Shown one piece after another: positions 1-7,571 of a DNA stretch of 64,000 bases. The translations under genes were made by a program, and so were the position numbers. Below the pieces are notes generated by a model. That model was not told the DNA's origin. It did no database searches and worked only from the letters and a program-made list of their open reading frames with translations. Source of the DNA: Eubacterium plexicaudatum ASF492 (GTDB lineage Bacteria; Bacillota; Clostridia; Lachnospirales; Lachnospiraceae); contig NZ_AQFT02000001.1 in assembly GCF_000364225.2 (NCBI RefSeq), positions 868,001-932,000 of the forward strand. The letters run 5' to 3'. Position 1 is the first letter of the stretch, and each line of letters begins with the position of its first letter.

Positions 1-197
1 CACATGGGACTGGTCGCCTATAAAGGCCTGACCCAACTCAATAGTATAGTAATTATCCCCCCTTTCTTTCGCCATGCGGCAGAGCCTCCTGAAGAGGGTT
101 ACATAAAACCCCTTGTTGATTCCATGAACCCGGATGCATCCATTTGAGAAAGAATAGCATCTGTAAGTTCAGTTAGCTTTAGTGTGCTTCTATCCAT
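1..197 (-). pseudogene. Tyrosine recombinase, N-terminal part, frameshifted and cut by window edge
   Basis: Read on the minus strand from the ATG at 197-195, which has an AAAGGAGGTG ribosome binding site just upstream. The protein starts MDRSTLKLTELTDAILSQMD and resembles the N-terminal SAM-like (core-binding) domain of phage-type integrases. The frame breaks at 105-112, a run of four A followed by four C on the plus strand. Adding one base lets it continue as RGFYVTLFRRLCRMAKERG to the window edge. The catalytic domain lies outside. It is divergent from the neighbouring transposase remnant and next to a cluster of recombinase-like sites, so it probably belongs to a separate element inserted to the left. 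Identity as a recombinase is inferred from the N-terminal pattern and context only. Confidence 0.5.
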
Positions 198-254
198 AAG
201 CCACACCTCCTTTCGTGGAAAGTATGGCATATAAACCATTAACTGACCATAAAA

Positions 255-369
255 ACTATTCCGATATTTCTCAGCAAAGAATCATATATTTCAAGCAGAT
301 TTGACATATGTCGGAATAGTCAAAACATCGGTATAGTCGACACTATTCCGTTATCGTAATAGTGTCGAC
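255..369. repeat. Recombinase-site-like repeat cluster at the end of the left element
   Basis: Four copies of a 9-bp motif lie here: ACTATTCCG at 255-263 and 342-350, and its inverse CGGAATAGT (or CGGTATAGT) at 312-320 and 329-337. The pair 329-337 / 342-350 faces inward around CGAC, like a tyrosine-recombinase core site. A second perfect dyad pairs GTCGACACTATT (336-347) with AATAGTGTCGAC (358-369) around a 10-bp spacer. The last GTCGAC is also the Val-Asp codons of the interrupted transposase gene, so this is the junction where the left element entered. The function as an attachment site is inference. Confidence 0.55.
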
Positions 370-465
370 AATGGGTGCAGCTATGCAAATGAGCAGCTTT
401 CCCTGATCTGCGGCTCCATCGGGACGGTGCTAATCCATACAAAAGTAAGGGATGGGGCAAGCAAG
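364..465 (+). pseudogene. DDE transposase copy 1, middle fragment
   Basis: Open fragment reading VDNGCSYANEQLSLICGS and on to VRDGASK. It aligns residue for residue with the intact transposase of copy 2 (YVDNGCSYSNEQLSLICGS to IRDGASK). It spans from the second catalytic aspartate (VDNG) almost to the catalytic glutamate. It is bounded left by a recombinase element and right by the RIT-like element starting at 466. The gene resumes at 3931. Confidence 0.85.
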
Positions 466-503
466 GGTTAAGTAAAGAAATCCGTTATGTAAAGAAATGC
501 CCG
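466..503 (+). repeat. RIT left terminal inverted repeat
   Basis: Starts GGTTAAGTAAAGAAATCC and ends AAATGCCCG. It contains two direct copies of the TAWGTAAAGAAAT motif. The inverse of the same 38 bases is at 3865-3902. An additional inverted copy of the motif lies at about 534-551 (ATTTCTTTACATAATAAT). Confidence 0.85.
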
Positions 504-589
504 ACGAAGCCTAAAATTAAGCAACTCCAGCAGAGATTTCTTTACATAATAATCCGCTGTATCATGGAACGGAAAGGAGGATCTGTTCT

Positions 590-1833
590 ATGATTACAGA
601 TTTAAAAACATTAATTGACACTTGCAAACAGGAACTGCATGACAGGGAATACCACGCACACCACGCCGACATTCTTATAAAAGAGTGGGATGCTGTTTTA
701 CAATGGTTTTCCCATAGGGGTGTTTCCGAGTTTGGACAGGACATTGGCTATAAGTACTGCGATGAGGAAATCGGTTCCCATATCATTGTTAAGGGCATGT
801 CTTCCAGGCAGAAAAAACGGCTCCGGGCCGTCCGGATGCTGCTCTCTTATCAGCAGGCTGGCGATTTTGAGTTTCGGACACCCCGTGTCGAACGGACTTA
901 TGATGGTGAAACCGGACAGCTCATTCTCCAGTTTTTTCAGCACGAACGCATGATTGGACGCTCAGAGAAAACGATTGCATGCAGGCAGATAGCCTTATAT
1001 CATTTTAACCAGTACCTGACCGGACACAGCCTTGGATTCCCGGATCTGGATATCGATGCCATTGAGGGCTTTTTTAAGGCAATGGATTATTCATTGTCTG
1101 CCCGCCATACCTGTGCCAACCATTTAAGGCAGCTGTTCCATTACCTTTATGATTATGGATATACGCATACGGATTACGCACTGTTTGTTTTGAAAGACCA
1201 GTACAGGGACCAGTGTAAAATCCCGACAACTTACACGGAGGATGAAATATCCAGGGTGTTATCTGCGGTAGAGCGTTCCTCCGCCATTGGCAAACGCGAC
1301 TACCTGATCCTTCTCCTTGCAGCCGAGTATGGCTGGCGCAGCGGAGACATTGTCAGCTTCCGGTTCTCCCAGATAGACTGGGACAGCAACCGGATATCGT
1401 TCCGTCAGGACAAGACGGATGTCCCGGTTGAATACCCGCTGCTTTCATCTGTTGGCAATGCCATCATTGATTACCTTAAGCATGGCAGGCCAAAGTCAGA
1501 TGCCCTGAGGTCATCGTTTTAGCCGAGGTTGGAAAACACGGGACACCGCTGAAGCCGCCGACCATCCATTCCATTGTGTGCCGGTATATGAGGGAAGCAG
1601 GCATCTCCCACTGGAAAGAGAAAAAACACGGTCCGCACTCACTGCGGCATAGCCTTGCGTCAAACATGCTGAAGAATAACGTATCCATGCCGGTGATCGG
1701 CACTGTGCTTGGGCACCAGAGGACGGAAACCACAAAGATTTACCTCAAGGTGGACATTGGAAAACTTGCCCTGTGCCCGCTGCCTATGCCTGCGCTTGCT
1801 ACCTCCCATTATAAGGAGGTGACACTGGGATGA
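590..1833 (+). pseudogene. ritA: RIT recombinase A (tyrosine recombinase), one frameshift
   Basis: Starts at the ATG after AAAGGAGG. Reads open to 1522, then needs one extra base near 1499 to continue as CPEVIVLAEVGKHGTPLKPP to the stop at 1833. The rebuilt length is 414 aa. Catalytic residues of the tyrosine-recombinase family are visible: Arg in EYGWRSGDI, His-x-x-Arg in PHSLRHS, His in LGHQ and the Tyr in TKIYLKVD. The last codons overlap the start of ritB (ATGA-type), suggesting translational coupling. Broken as written. Confidence 0.8.
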
Positions 1834-2806
1834 ACCGACCAAAATTTATATCCGGCTTTGCAGAAGAGATTAACCGTTACCTTGATTACAAAACCGCAAG
1901 CGGATACAAGGAATCCAGCTTCACGTTTATCCTCAGGCAGTTTGACCGTTTCTGCGCCGGGCGGGGTATCCGGGACGTCTCTTTCTCAAAGGAGGATGCG
2001 GATGCATGGTCTGAAAAAAAGGAGACAGAGGCATCCACTTCCCATTACGCAAGGGTAAACAAGGTCAAGTGCTTCCTAAAATATCTTGGCTTAAAAGGAT
2101 ACGGCGTATACCTTATGCATGACGTATTCTTCCGGGCAACGGATTTCCAGCCCCATATTTATACGGATGATGAAATCCTCCGGTATTTCCATGCCGTTGA
2201 CACTTATACTTCTGGGCGGAGCCGGATGGATGCAGTCCAGTTCCCGGTCCTGTTCCGGCTCCTGTACTGCTGTGGAACCAGAATTAATGAGACACTCGGC
2301 ATAAAAAGAAAGATGTTGACCTTGAAAACGGGATCATAAGGCTTATGGAAACGAAAAACGACTGTGAGCGGTATATCGTTCTGGGTCCGGAAATAAAGAG
2401 CCTGTTTGAGCAGTTTTCAGATAAATGCTTTTATCTTTTCAGTGATGATGACTATATTTTTCCATCTGCGGCAGGGATAAGGAGAAAGGAAAACAGGCTT
2501 TACGATATCCACCGCATGATCCTGAAACAGGCCGGCATCCCGTATATCGGAGGGGGACATGGGCCAAGAATACATGACTGGAGGCACACATTTGCTGTCA
2601 GGGCATTCAAACAGATGGTCGACCAGGGGATGGACATGTATGTGGCGCTCCCCGTGCTTTCAACCTATCTGGGCCATAAGACGATTTACGCTACAGAGCG
2701 GTATGTGCGGCTGACAATGGAACTCTATCCGTACATCGGGGAAAAGTGCAGCGCAAAGTTCCAGCGCGTGTTCGGAAAGGCGGCTGATCTTCATGAAACA
2801 GACTGA
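1830..2806 (+). pseudogene. ritB: RIT recombinase B (tyrosine recombinase), one frameshift
   Basis: ATG at 1830 overlaps the ritA stop and is preceded by AAGGAGG. The frame breaks at a five-A run (2303-2307). One extra A gives GIKKKDVDLENGIIRLMETK and a 325-aa protein ending at 2806. It has the family Arg in CCGTRINETL, HDWRH, LGHK and a candidate Tyr in ERYVRLT. The 3' end overlaps ritC by 14 nt. Probably non-functional unless the indel is a consensus error. Confidence 0.8.
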
Positions 2807-3815
2807 TTTTGCCATCTGCCTTAACCGGTTCCTTACGGATTTCCTTGTAAATAAAAAAGGATGCTCGCCCAAGACCATCGATTCCTACCGGTATGCGTTT
2901 ATCTACCTTCTGGATTACTATAATGAAATCCTCGGCATCCCTGCAGATCAGATAACGATAAAAAGCCTGACTTACGAACGCCTTCTCGGTTTCCTTGACT
3001 GGCTGCAGTCTGAAAGAAAGAGTGGCATAGCAACGCGGAACCAGAGGCAGGCAGCAATAAACAGTTTTATCCGTTTCCTGATGTATGAAAAGCCGGAATT
3101 CCTAAATGAATACCAGAAAATCCTTGGGATTCCTGTAAAAAAGGCGCCGCAGAAAGAAATATCATATCTGAAAACAGATGGCGTTTCTGCATTAATGGAC
3201 CAAGTGGATACACGAAAAGCAGACGGCCTGCGTGACTATGTCATGCTGATGCTCCTGTATTCCACCGGCATCCGCGTCAGTGAACTGACCGGCATCCGGG
3301 TAAAGGATTTATCACTCCATGAACCGCATACGCTCCTGGTACATGGCAAAGGGAAAAAGAGCCGTTACGTTCCCCTAATGAAGGATTCCATCCCCATCAT
3401 ACAGGACTATTTGAAAATGATGGGCTACCAGTCACCGGAAAAGCTGGACGAATGGCTTTTTATAAACCACATGGGCAGGCAGTTCACCCGTCAGGGTGTG
3501 AATTACATCATCAAAAAATATGGCGCCATGGCCCGTGAAAGTTCGCCGGACCTGATCCCGGACAGCCTCAGCCCACACAAAATGCGGCATACTGCCGCCA
3601 TGGAACTTGTGGATTCTGGTGTCGATCTGATCTACATAAGGGATCTGCTCGGCCATGTAAGCGTCAAAACCACAGAGATTTATGCCAAAACGGATGCAAA
3701 GCTCAAGCGTGAAGCCATTGAAGCAGCAAGCAGGGAGATTGTTCCTCACGAAGATGCTAAGTGGGACAGCGATGATGACTTGAAATCCTGGCTTAAATCA
3801 TTTAATAAGCATTGA
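2793..3815 (+). CDS. ritC: RIT recombinase C (tyrosine recombinase)
   Basis: Intact 340-aa site-specific recombinase of the XerC/D-like type. An N-terminal SAM-like core-binding domain covers about residues 5-110 and the catalytic domain about 140-320. The active-site set is complete: Arg in STGIRVSELTG, Lys in HGKGKKSRYVPL, His and Arg in SPHKMRHTAA, His in LLGHVSVKTT and the Tyr nucleophile in TEIYAKTD. Expected to act with RitA and RitB on the terminal repeats. It is the only one of the trio that is unbroken. Confidence 0.88.
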   Translation: MKQTDFAICLNRFLTDFLVNKKGCSPKTIDSYRYAFIYLLDYYNEILGIPADQITIKSLTYERLLGFLDWLQSERKSGIATRNQRQAAINSFIRFLMYEKPEFLNEYQKILGIPVKKAPQKEISYLKTDGVSALMDQVDTRKADGLRDYVMLMLLYSTGIRVSELTGIRVKDLSLHEPHTLLVHGKGKKSRYVPLMKDSIPIIQDYLKMMGYQSPEKLDEWLFINHMGRQFTRQGVNYIIKKYGAMARESSPDLIPDSLSPHKMRHTAAMELVDSGVDLIYIRDLLGHVSVKTTEIYAKTDAKLKREAIEAASREIVPHEDAKWDSDDDLKSWLKSFNKH

Positions 3816-3864
3816 TTATTATGTAAAGAAATCCATGCCGGAGCTGCTGCATTTCAGGCCTCGG

Positions 3865-3902
3865 CGGGCATTTCTTTACATAACGGATTTCTTTACTTAA
3901 CC
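3865..3902 (-). repeat. RIT right terminal inverted repeat
   Basis: Exact inverse of 466-503. A further direct motif copy is at about 3818-3831 (TTATTATGTAAAGAAAT region), mirroring the inner site of the left end. Confidence 0.85.
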
Positions 3903-3932
3903 TTTCTTATGTAAATCTTTACATAAGAAAGG
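3901..3932. repeat. 32-bp perfect palindrome at the RIT right junction
   Basis: CCTTTCTTATGTAAA, then TC, then TTTACATAAGAAAGG: two perfect 15-bp arms around a 2-bp centre. The arms contain the ATGTAAA core of the terminal motifs. It lies exactly between the right inverted repeat and the resumed transposase codons, so it is a likely core (crossover) site for the recombinases. Confidence 0.7.
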
Positions 3933-4413
3933 GAAAGTCGAACGGCATTTCCGTACGCTCAAGGAACGATGGCTGTACGCACTTGACATCGAATCCATCC
4001 AGTCCCTCGCGCAGTTCAACGGCCTGCTTGCGGATTATATCCGGGAATACAATACCATATACCATACCGGTATTAATGGCGTCCCTTTTGAACGCTACCG
4101 CGGCACATGCGGCTGTACGCGCCTTCCAAAATCCAGGGAATGGCTGGATGAGTGCTTCCTGAACCGTGTCTGGCGCAGGGTAAACAGGGATTCCACGGTT
4201 TCCATTGGCAAGGTATCCTATGATGTGCCCATGCAGTTCATCACCTCAAAAGTGGAGAACCGTTATCTTCCGGATGACATGGGTTCCGCGTTCATCCTTT
4301 CTGACGGCGGGCATTACCCGATCCGCAGGACGGACCGCAACGAAAACTGCCGCGCGAAGCGGGAAAACCAGCCTGCCATTGACTATTCGAGGATCGGGGG
4401 TGCAGGGTCATGA
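3931..4413 (+). pseudogene. DDE transposase copy 1, C-terminal fragment
   Basis: Open from the RIT junction. It reads GKVERHFRTLKERWLYALDI and on to SRIGGAGS, matching the intact copy 2 transposase from its catalytic glutamate (KIERQF) to the C terminus. The terminal Mu-transposase-C-like region (STVSIGKVSYDVPMQF) is preserved. It has no start of its own after disruption, so no full transposase can be made. The stop overlaps the ATPase start at 4410. Confidence 0.85.
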
Positions 4414-5219
4414 CACCTCTGGCTTATTACGGCCTGTCATTCAACCCGTTTGACAAGCAGTCTGTCCGGGAGAAAGACCGTTTCCTTTCCGCGAACCTTA
4501 AGGAAATGACTTCCAGGCTTGATTACTTAAAGGATTCCCGTGGCATTGGCGTGTTCACCGCCAGCCCCGGCATGGGCAAGTCCTTCGCCCTGCGCTGCTT
4601 TGCCGCCGGGCTGAACCCGGGCCTTTACCATATGGAATACATCTGCCTTTCCACCGTCAGCGTGACGGAGTTTTACCGCCAGTTCTGCGCTGTGCCCGGC
4701 CTGGAGGACCGGGGCGGCAAGCCCGGCATGTTCAAAGCGATACAGGAGCAGGTATACAGCCTTTACAAGGAAAAGCGCAAGCCCCTGCTTCTTGCGGTCG
4801 ATAAAGCGCAGTACCTGTCCACAGGCATCCTGAATGACATAAAAATGCTGATGAGCCACGGGTATGACTCGCTGAACTGCTTCACGCTCGTACTCTGCGG
4901 GGAACCGCACCTCAACAGCATCCTGCGCCGCCCGGTGCATGAGACCCTCCGCCAGCGCATCACGGTGCATTATAATTTCGTGGGGCTTGGCGATTCCGAG
5001 GTGGCAGAGTATATCGCACATAAGATCACATGTGCCGGTGGATCCCGGGCCATTCCGGACAATGCCGCGCTCTCTGCCGTGCACAGCCACTCAAACGGGA
5101 ACCCGCGCCTGATCGACAACCTGATGACGGATGCGCTCACACTTGGCTCACAGATGGATAAGAAGACCATCGACGCAGAGGTCATCCTGGCGGCTGTTGC
5201 CGACCAGAACCCGATGTAA
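4410..5219 (+). CDS. AAA+ transposition ATPase (ExeA/TniB-like), copy 1, altered Walker B
   Basis: 269 aa. Walker A is SPGMGKS (about residues 53-59). Walker B reads LLLAVDKAQYL, whereas the copy 2 homologue has LLLAVDEAQYL. The glutamate that activates water for ATP hydrolysis is therefore Lys here. Sensor and arginine-finger region (LRQRITVHYNF) and the C-terminal lid are conserved. In Mu, Tn7 and Tn5053-type systems such ATPases pick targets and activate the transposase. The family is clear, but the E-to-K change suggests this copy binds without hydrolysing ATP, or is dead. It starts within the transposase stop (ATGA overlap). Confidence 0.85.
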   Translation: MTPLAYYGLSFNPFDKQSVREKDRFLSANLKEMTSRLDYLKDSRGIGVFTASPGMGKSFALRCFAAGLNPGLYHMEYICLSTVSVTEFYRQFCAVPGLEDRGGKPGMFKAIQEQVYSLYKEKRKPLLLAVDKAQYLSTGILNDIKMLMSHGYDSLNCFTLVLCGEPHLNSILRRPVHETLRQRITVHYNFVGLGDSEVAEYIAHKITCAGGSRAIPDNAALSAVHSHSNGNPRLIDNLMTDALTLGSQMDKKTIDAEVILAAVADQNPM

Positions 5220-5232
5220 GGCAGGTGCGGGA

Positions 5233-5562
5233 ATGGGTTACTATTATAAATGCACCATGGAGGAAGAGGGACGTATGGTATCATGGACAGCCAGCATCGA
5301 CACGCTCAGGATGACAGCATCCGGCCAGTATGAAGCTGAAATAAATGGACGGGGCACCTATTTCCATGTCATTGCGGGACGGCATAAATACGGCAGCTTC
5401 CTGTACATACCAAACCACGATATCGGCTGCGAGCTTGCGGATTTTTCTGATATACGCCGGACGGTCGGACGGCTTTCTATGCATCCGATACGGAAAGTAG
5501 ATGCCGTAACAGTAGCTGCCGGTATTAGCCATCTTGAAAAGGCTGGCGCAGTATCCGGGTAA
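5233..5562 (+). CDS. Small transposon-terminal protein, copy 1 (unknown family)
   Basis: 109 aa, starting MGYYYKCTMEEEGRM at the ATG 5233, 13 nt after the ATPase stop. Homologous to 46370-46693 and 54030-54380, which occupy the same last position in the other copies. Shared core: YEAEINGRGTYFHVIAGRHK, then FLYIPNHDIGCELADFSDI and a C-terminal KVDAVTVAAGI. No membrane segment or known catalytic motif is visible. Conservation with the transposase and ATPase implies a role in transposition. The role itself is unknown. Confidence 0.7.
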   Translation: MGYYYKCTMEEEGRMVSWTASIDTLRMTASGQYEAEINGRGTYFHVIAGRHKYGSFLYIPNHDIGCELADFSDIRRTVGRLSMHPIRKVDAVTVAAGISHLEKAGAVSG

Positions 5563-5572
5563 AAAACGTGAA

Positions 5573-5606
5573 AGGCCATGGATTCTTAAAGTCCATGGCC
5601 TTCTGT
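5573..5606 (+). terminator. Hairpin terminator after transposon copy 1 genes
   Basis: AGGCCATGGA (5573-5582) and TCCATGGCCT (5592-5601) form a perfect 10-bp stem with a 9-nt loop, followed by TTCTGT. The T tract is weak, so termination efficiency is uncertain. Confidence 0.55.
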
Positions 5607-5719
5607 ATGTTTGAAACTGCCGATAGAAGTGTGTTGTTTGTTTACTGGCAGCGTGCGGTTAAATACGGTACTGCGCAGTCAAATATTCAGAACATGTTAA
5701 ATCAATTCGCCGTTCAACA

Positions 5720-6459
5720 ACAAAGGCAGTATGACACCGGGAGTTGATGGCAAGACCATTGATGGTATCAGCATAGCTCGGATTAATAGAATTACCCAGA
5801 GTATGCGAAACCAGAGTTACCAGCCAAAACCTGCAAGGCGTGAGTATATCAAGAAGAAAACAGGCAATAAGAAAAGACCGCTTGGCATTTCTTCCGCTGA
5901 TGGCAAGCTGGTACAGGAAGTAGTCAGAATGATACTGGAAAGTATCTATGAGGGAAGTTTTTCCACAAAATCACATGGTTTCAGACCAAACAGATGCTGC
6001 CATACAGCACTGACACAGATTAGGAATACCTTTACAGGCGCTAAATGGTTTGTCGAGGGCGATATTAAAGCGTGCTTTGACAGTTTTGACCATGCAGTGT
6101 TAATCAGCATTTTGAGGAAACGAATAGAAGATGAAGCATTTTTAAATCTGATATGGAAATTCCTGAAAGCAGGATATATGGAGCAGTGGACATACAATAA
6201 AACCTATTTCGGCATTCCACAGGGTTCGGGGTGCAGTCCAATACTTGCAAATATCTACCTGAATGAGTTGGATGAGTTTATGCAGGGATTGAAAGAACGG
6301 TTTGATGTAGGAAGCTGTAACAGGCGTAAAGTTTCTTATGAATACGAAAGTGTAAGGGGCAGGACAAAACGCTTGAAAAAGAAATATGCCAGAGACTGGG
6401 ATGAGGTCAGTGAGGAGGAACGGAAACGCCGTGCAGGAGATGCTTACGGTAAAATATGA
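5720..6459 (+). pseudogene. Group II intron reverse transcriptase, internal fragment
   Basis: The frame resumes right after the transposon end with KGSMTPGVDG, the typical early RT motif of LtrA-type proteins. It continues through KKRPLGISSADGKLVQEVVR, EGDIKACFDSFDH and GIPQGSGCSPILANIYLNEL. It then stops at 6459 before the YADD active-site motif. Thus the N terminus was separated by transposon copy 1, and the YADD, maturase and endonuclease parts are missing. No domain V-like RNA hairpin was recognised nearby. A dead remnant. Confidence 0.8.
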
Positions 6460-6496
6460 CTAAAGTTAGAACAAATCCAGTAAATACAAGGGTTTG

Positions 6497-6740
6497 AGCT
6501 GATTTAGTCCTTTCTCAAAATTGCAACGAAGCAAGGTATTGATGGGAGGCAGCGCTGTTTTACCAATCAAATATCCCACAAATGCCCATGATGCATCAGG
6601 GTTCCGGCGGGAATAAAAGTCATGTGGTTTTGGAGGTGAAGATTGTTTTTCTGATGCAAAAATATATAAATATTATCCAGGCAGGACTAAATTAGCTCTT
6701 GAAGTGGCAGGTGCCACGGTTGCATAGCTGATATAGTCCT
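6497..6740. promoter_or_regulatory. Operator- or centromere-like repeats upstream of the partition operon
   Basis: Three copies of AGCTRATWTAGTCCT occur: direct at 6497-6511 and 6726-6740, inverted at 6683-6697. The last two form a large dyad enclosing a smaller perfect dyad GTGGCA-GG-TGCCAC (about 6703-6716). The gene-free stretch 6460-6774 holds nothing else recognisable. Position directly upstream of the parM operon suggests a binding site for its DNA-binding partner (parC/operator), by analogy with ParMRC systems. Confidence 0.55.
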
Positions 6741-6774
6741 GTTTTTATTGCAAAAAGAGAGGATGTGAACGGTT

Positions 6775-7161
6775 ATGACAAAAAGAGAGCTGATTGAGTT
6801 CCTAAACGAACTGGTGGAATTAGCCAGTGAGGAAAACAAAACGAAGGCAGTATCGGTAAAAGAAAAATTTATCAGTGATTTTGAAAAGAGTTACGAATAC
6901 GAAAAGGAGGCAGTCACGGAAGTTTCAAAGCTACCGCCACACTATATAGCAGCAATGCCGGATTCCGTGCAGGAAGAAATCAGGCAGAAAGTAATGGCAG
7001 TGCTGGCAGAGCATGGCGAATGTACCCCTGAAAATGTTGACCGTGCCATGAGTTCCAAAATCTATGATTTAGACGATCTGATTGACATTCGTGAGTATGT
7101 CGAGCGGATGGAGGCGGAACAGAGGAAGAAAGCGGAGCAGAAAAGGAGGGGCGGCAGATGA
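6775..7161 (+). CDS. Partition-operon leader protein, unknown
   Basis: 128 aa, highly charged and predicted helical throughout, with a Lys/Arg/Glu-rich C terminus (EQRKKAEQKRRGGR). It starts at the ATG 6775 after GAGAGGATG, with the operator-like dyads immediately upstream. The stop overlaps the next start at 7158. No family recognised. Could be a DNA-binding or adaptor protein of the partition locus, but nothing in the sequence proves this. Confidence 0.6.
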   Translation: MTKRELIEFLNELVELASEENKTKAVSVKEKFISDFEKSYEYEKEAVTEVSKLPPHYIAAMPDSVQEEIRQKVMAVLAEHGECTPENVDRAMSSKIYDLDDLIDIREYVERMEAEQRKKAEQKRRGGR

Positions 7162-7280
7162 TAGCAGCAGTTGTGTTTGTAATTGCACTTTCAAGATCAG
7201 CAGGGCTGGCAGACAGAAAAATGGAGGAGATCTACATGCTTTCCGATGTAAGAGAGACGGGTGGCGTGGATGGGAATTAA
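7158..7280 (+). CDS. Small hydrophobic-N-terminus protein, 40 aa
   Basis: Overlaps the previous stop by ATGA. Begins MIAAVVFVIALSRSAGLAD, one short hydrophobic stretch that could be a membrane anchor, then a polar tail. It also overlaps the following gene start. Coupled position supports it being translated; function unknown. Confidence 0.45.
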   Translation: MIAAVVFVIALSRSAGLADRKMEEIYMLSDVRETGGVDGN

Positions 7281-7548
7281 CGTAAGGGTGCAGGACGCTC
7301 CAAAGCCGGATGGAATTATTGCGGCACAGGTAAACTTGGAAAAAGATTTACAAGACTGTATGCGCTGCAGGTTCTTTTACGGAAATAACAGCCAGTGTCT
7401 CGCCAGGAAGTGTGTCAGGGAAGAAAGCAAGCCTGAAATCGCGGAGCAGGACAAGGAAGATATGTGCTTTGGATGTCCGTACAGACAAGCGGAAAGGTAT
7501 TGTTTTCCCTGCATGAGAAAGATTTTAAGGAGAGATAAAGCAACATGA
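7270..7548 (+). CDS. Cysteine-rich small protein (probable zinc-binding)
   Basis: 92 aa from the ATG at 7270 (a GTG at 7261 is also possible). Eight cysteines are arranged as CMRC, CLARKC, CFGC and CFPC. This suggests one or two zinc sites, with a basic C terminus (RKILRRDKAT). It lies between the partition leader genes and parM. Likely a small regulator or structural partner; family not recognised. Confidence 0.55.
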   Translation: MGINVRVQDAPKPDGIIAAQVNLEKDLQDCMRCRFFYGNNSQCLARKCVREESKPEIAEQDKEDMCFGCPYRQAERYCFPCMRKILRRDKAT

Positions 7549-7571
7549 AAAAAATATGGAGGAAGAATCAA

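Larger units (their letters stand above)
466..3902 (+). mobile_element. RIT-like element with three tyrosine recombinases
   Basis: About 3.4 kb bounded by 38-bp inverted repeats (466-503 and 3865-3902), identical in inverse orientation, containing three overlapping tyrosine-recombinase genes in a row. Three different recombinases in trio between inverted repeats is the definition of RIT (recombinase in trio) elements. Further copies of the ATGTAAAGAAAT motif lie inside both ends. The element interrupts the transposase of copy 1 between GASK and GKVER. ritA and ritB each carry a one-base frameshift, ritC is intact. Confidence 0.8.
364..5719 (+). mobile_element. Four-gene DDE/AAA+ transposon, copy 1 (right part, interrupted)
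   Basis: Remnant of a transposon whose gene order matches two further copies in this window. It holds transposase fragments (364-465 and 3931-4413), an AAA+ ATPase (4410-5219) and a small terminal protein (5233-5562). The right end is placed at 5719, ending in ACA. The last bases, inverted, read TGTTGAACGGCGAATT, close to the copy 2 end TGTCGGACGGCAAATT at 46177. Immediately beyond, a reverse-transcriptase reading frame resumes. Both also carry the palindrome ACTGCGCAGT near that end (5670-5679; 46240-46249). The left half, including its DUF6431-like gene, is beyond the window because another element was inserted at 364. Confidence 0.7.

Noticed and set aside
4527..5090. 187-codon minus-strand frame across ATPase copy 1
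   Set aside because: Antisense shadow of the AAA+ gene; a similar frame appears opposite copy 2, as expected from conserved codons.
5720..6774. Complete group II intron
   Set aside because: The RT lacks the YADD motif and everything after it, and no intron domain V/VI hairpin was recognised downstream.
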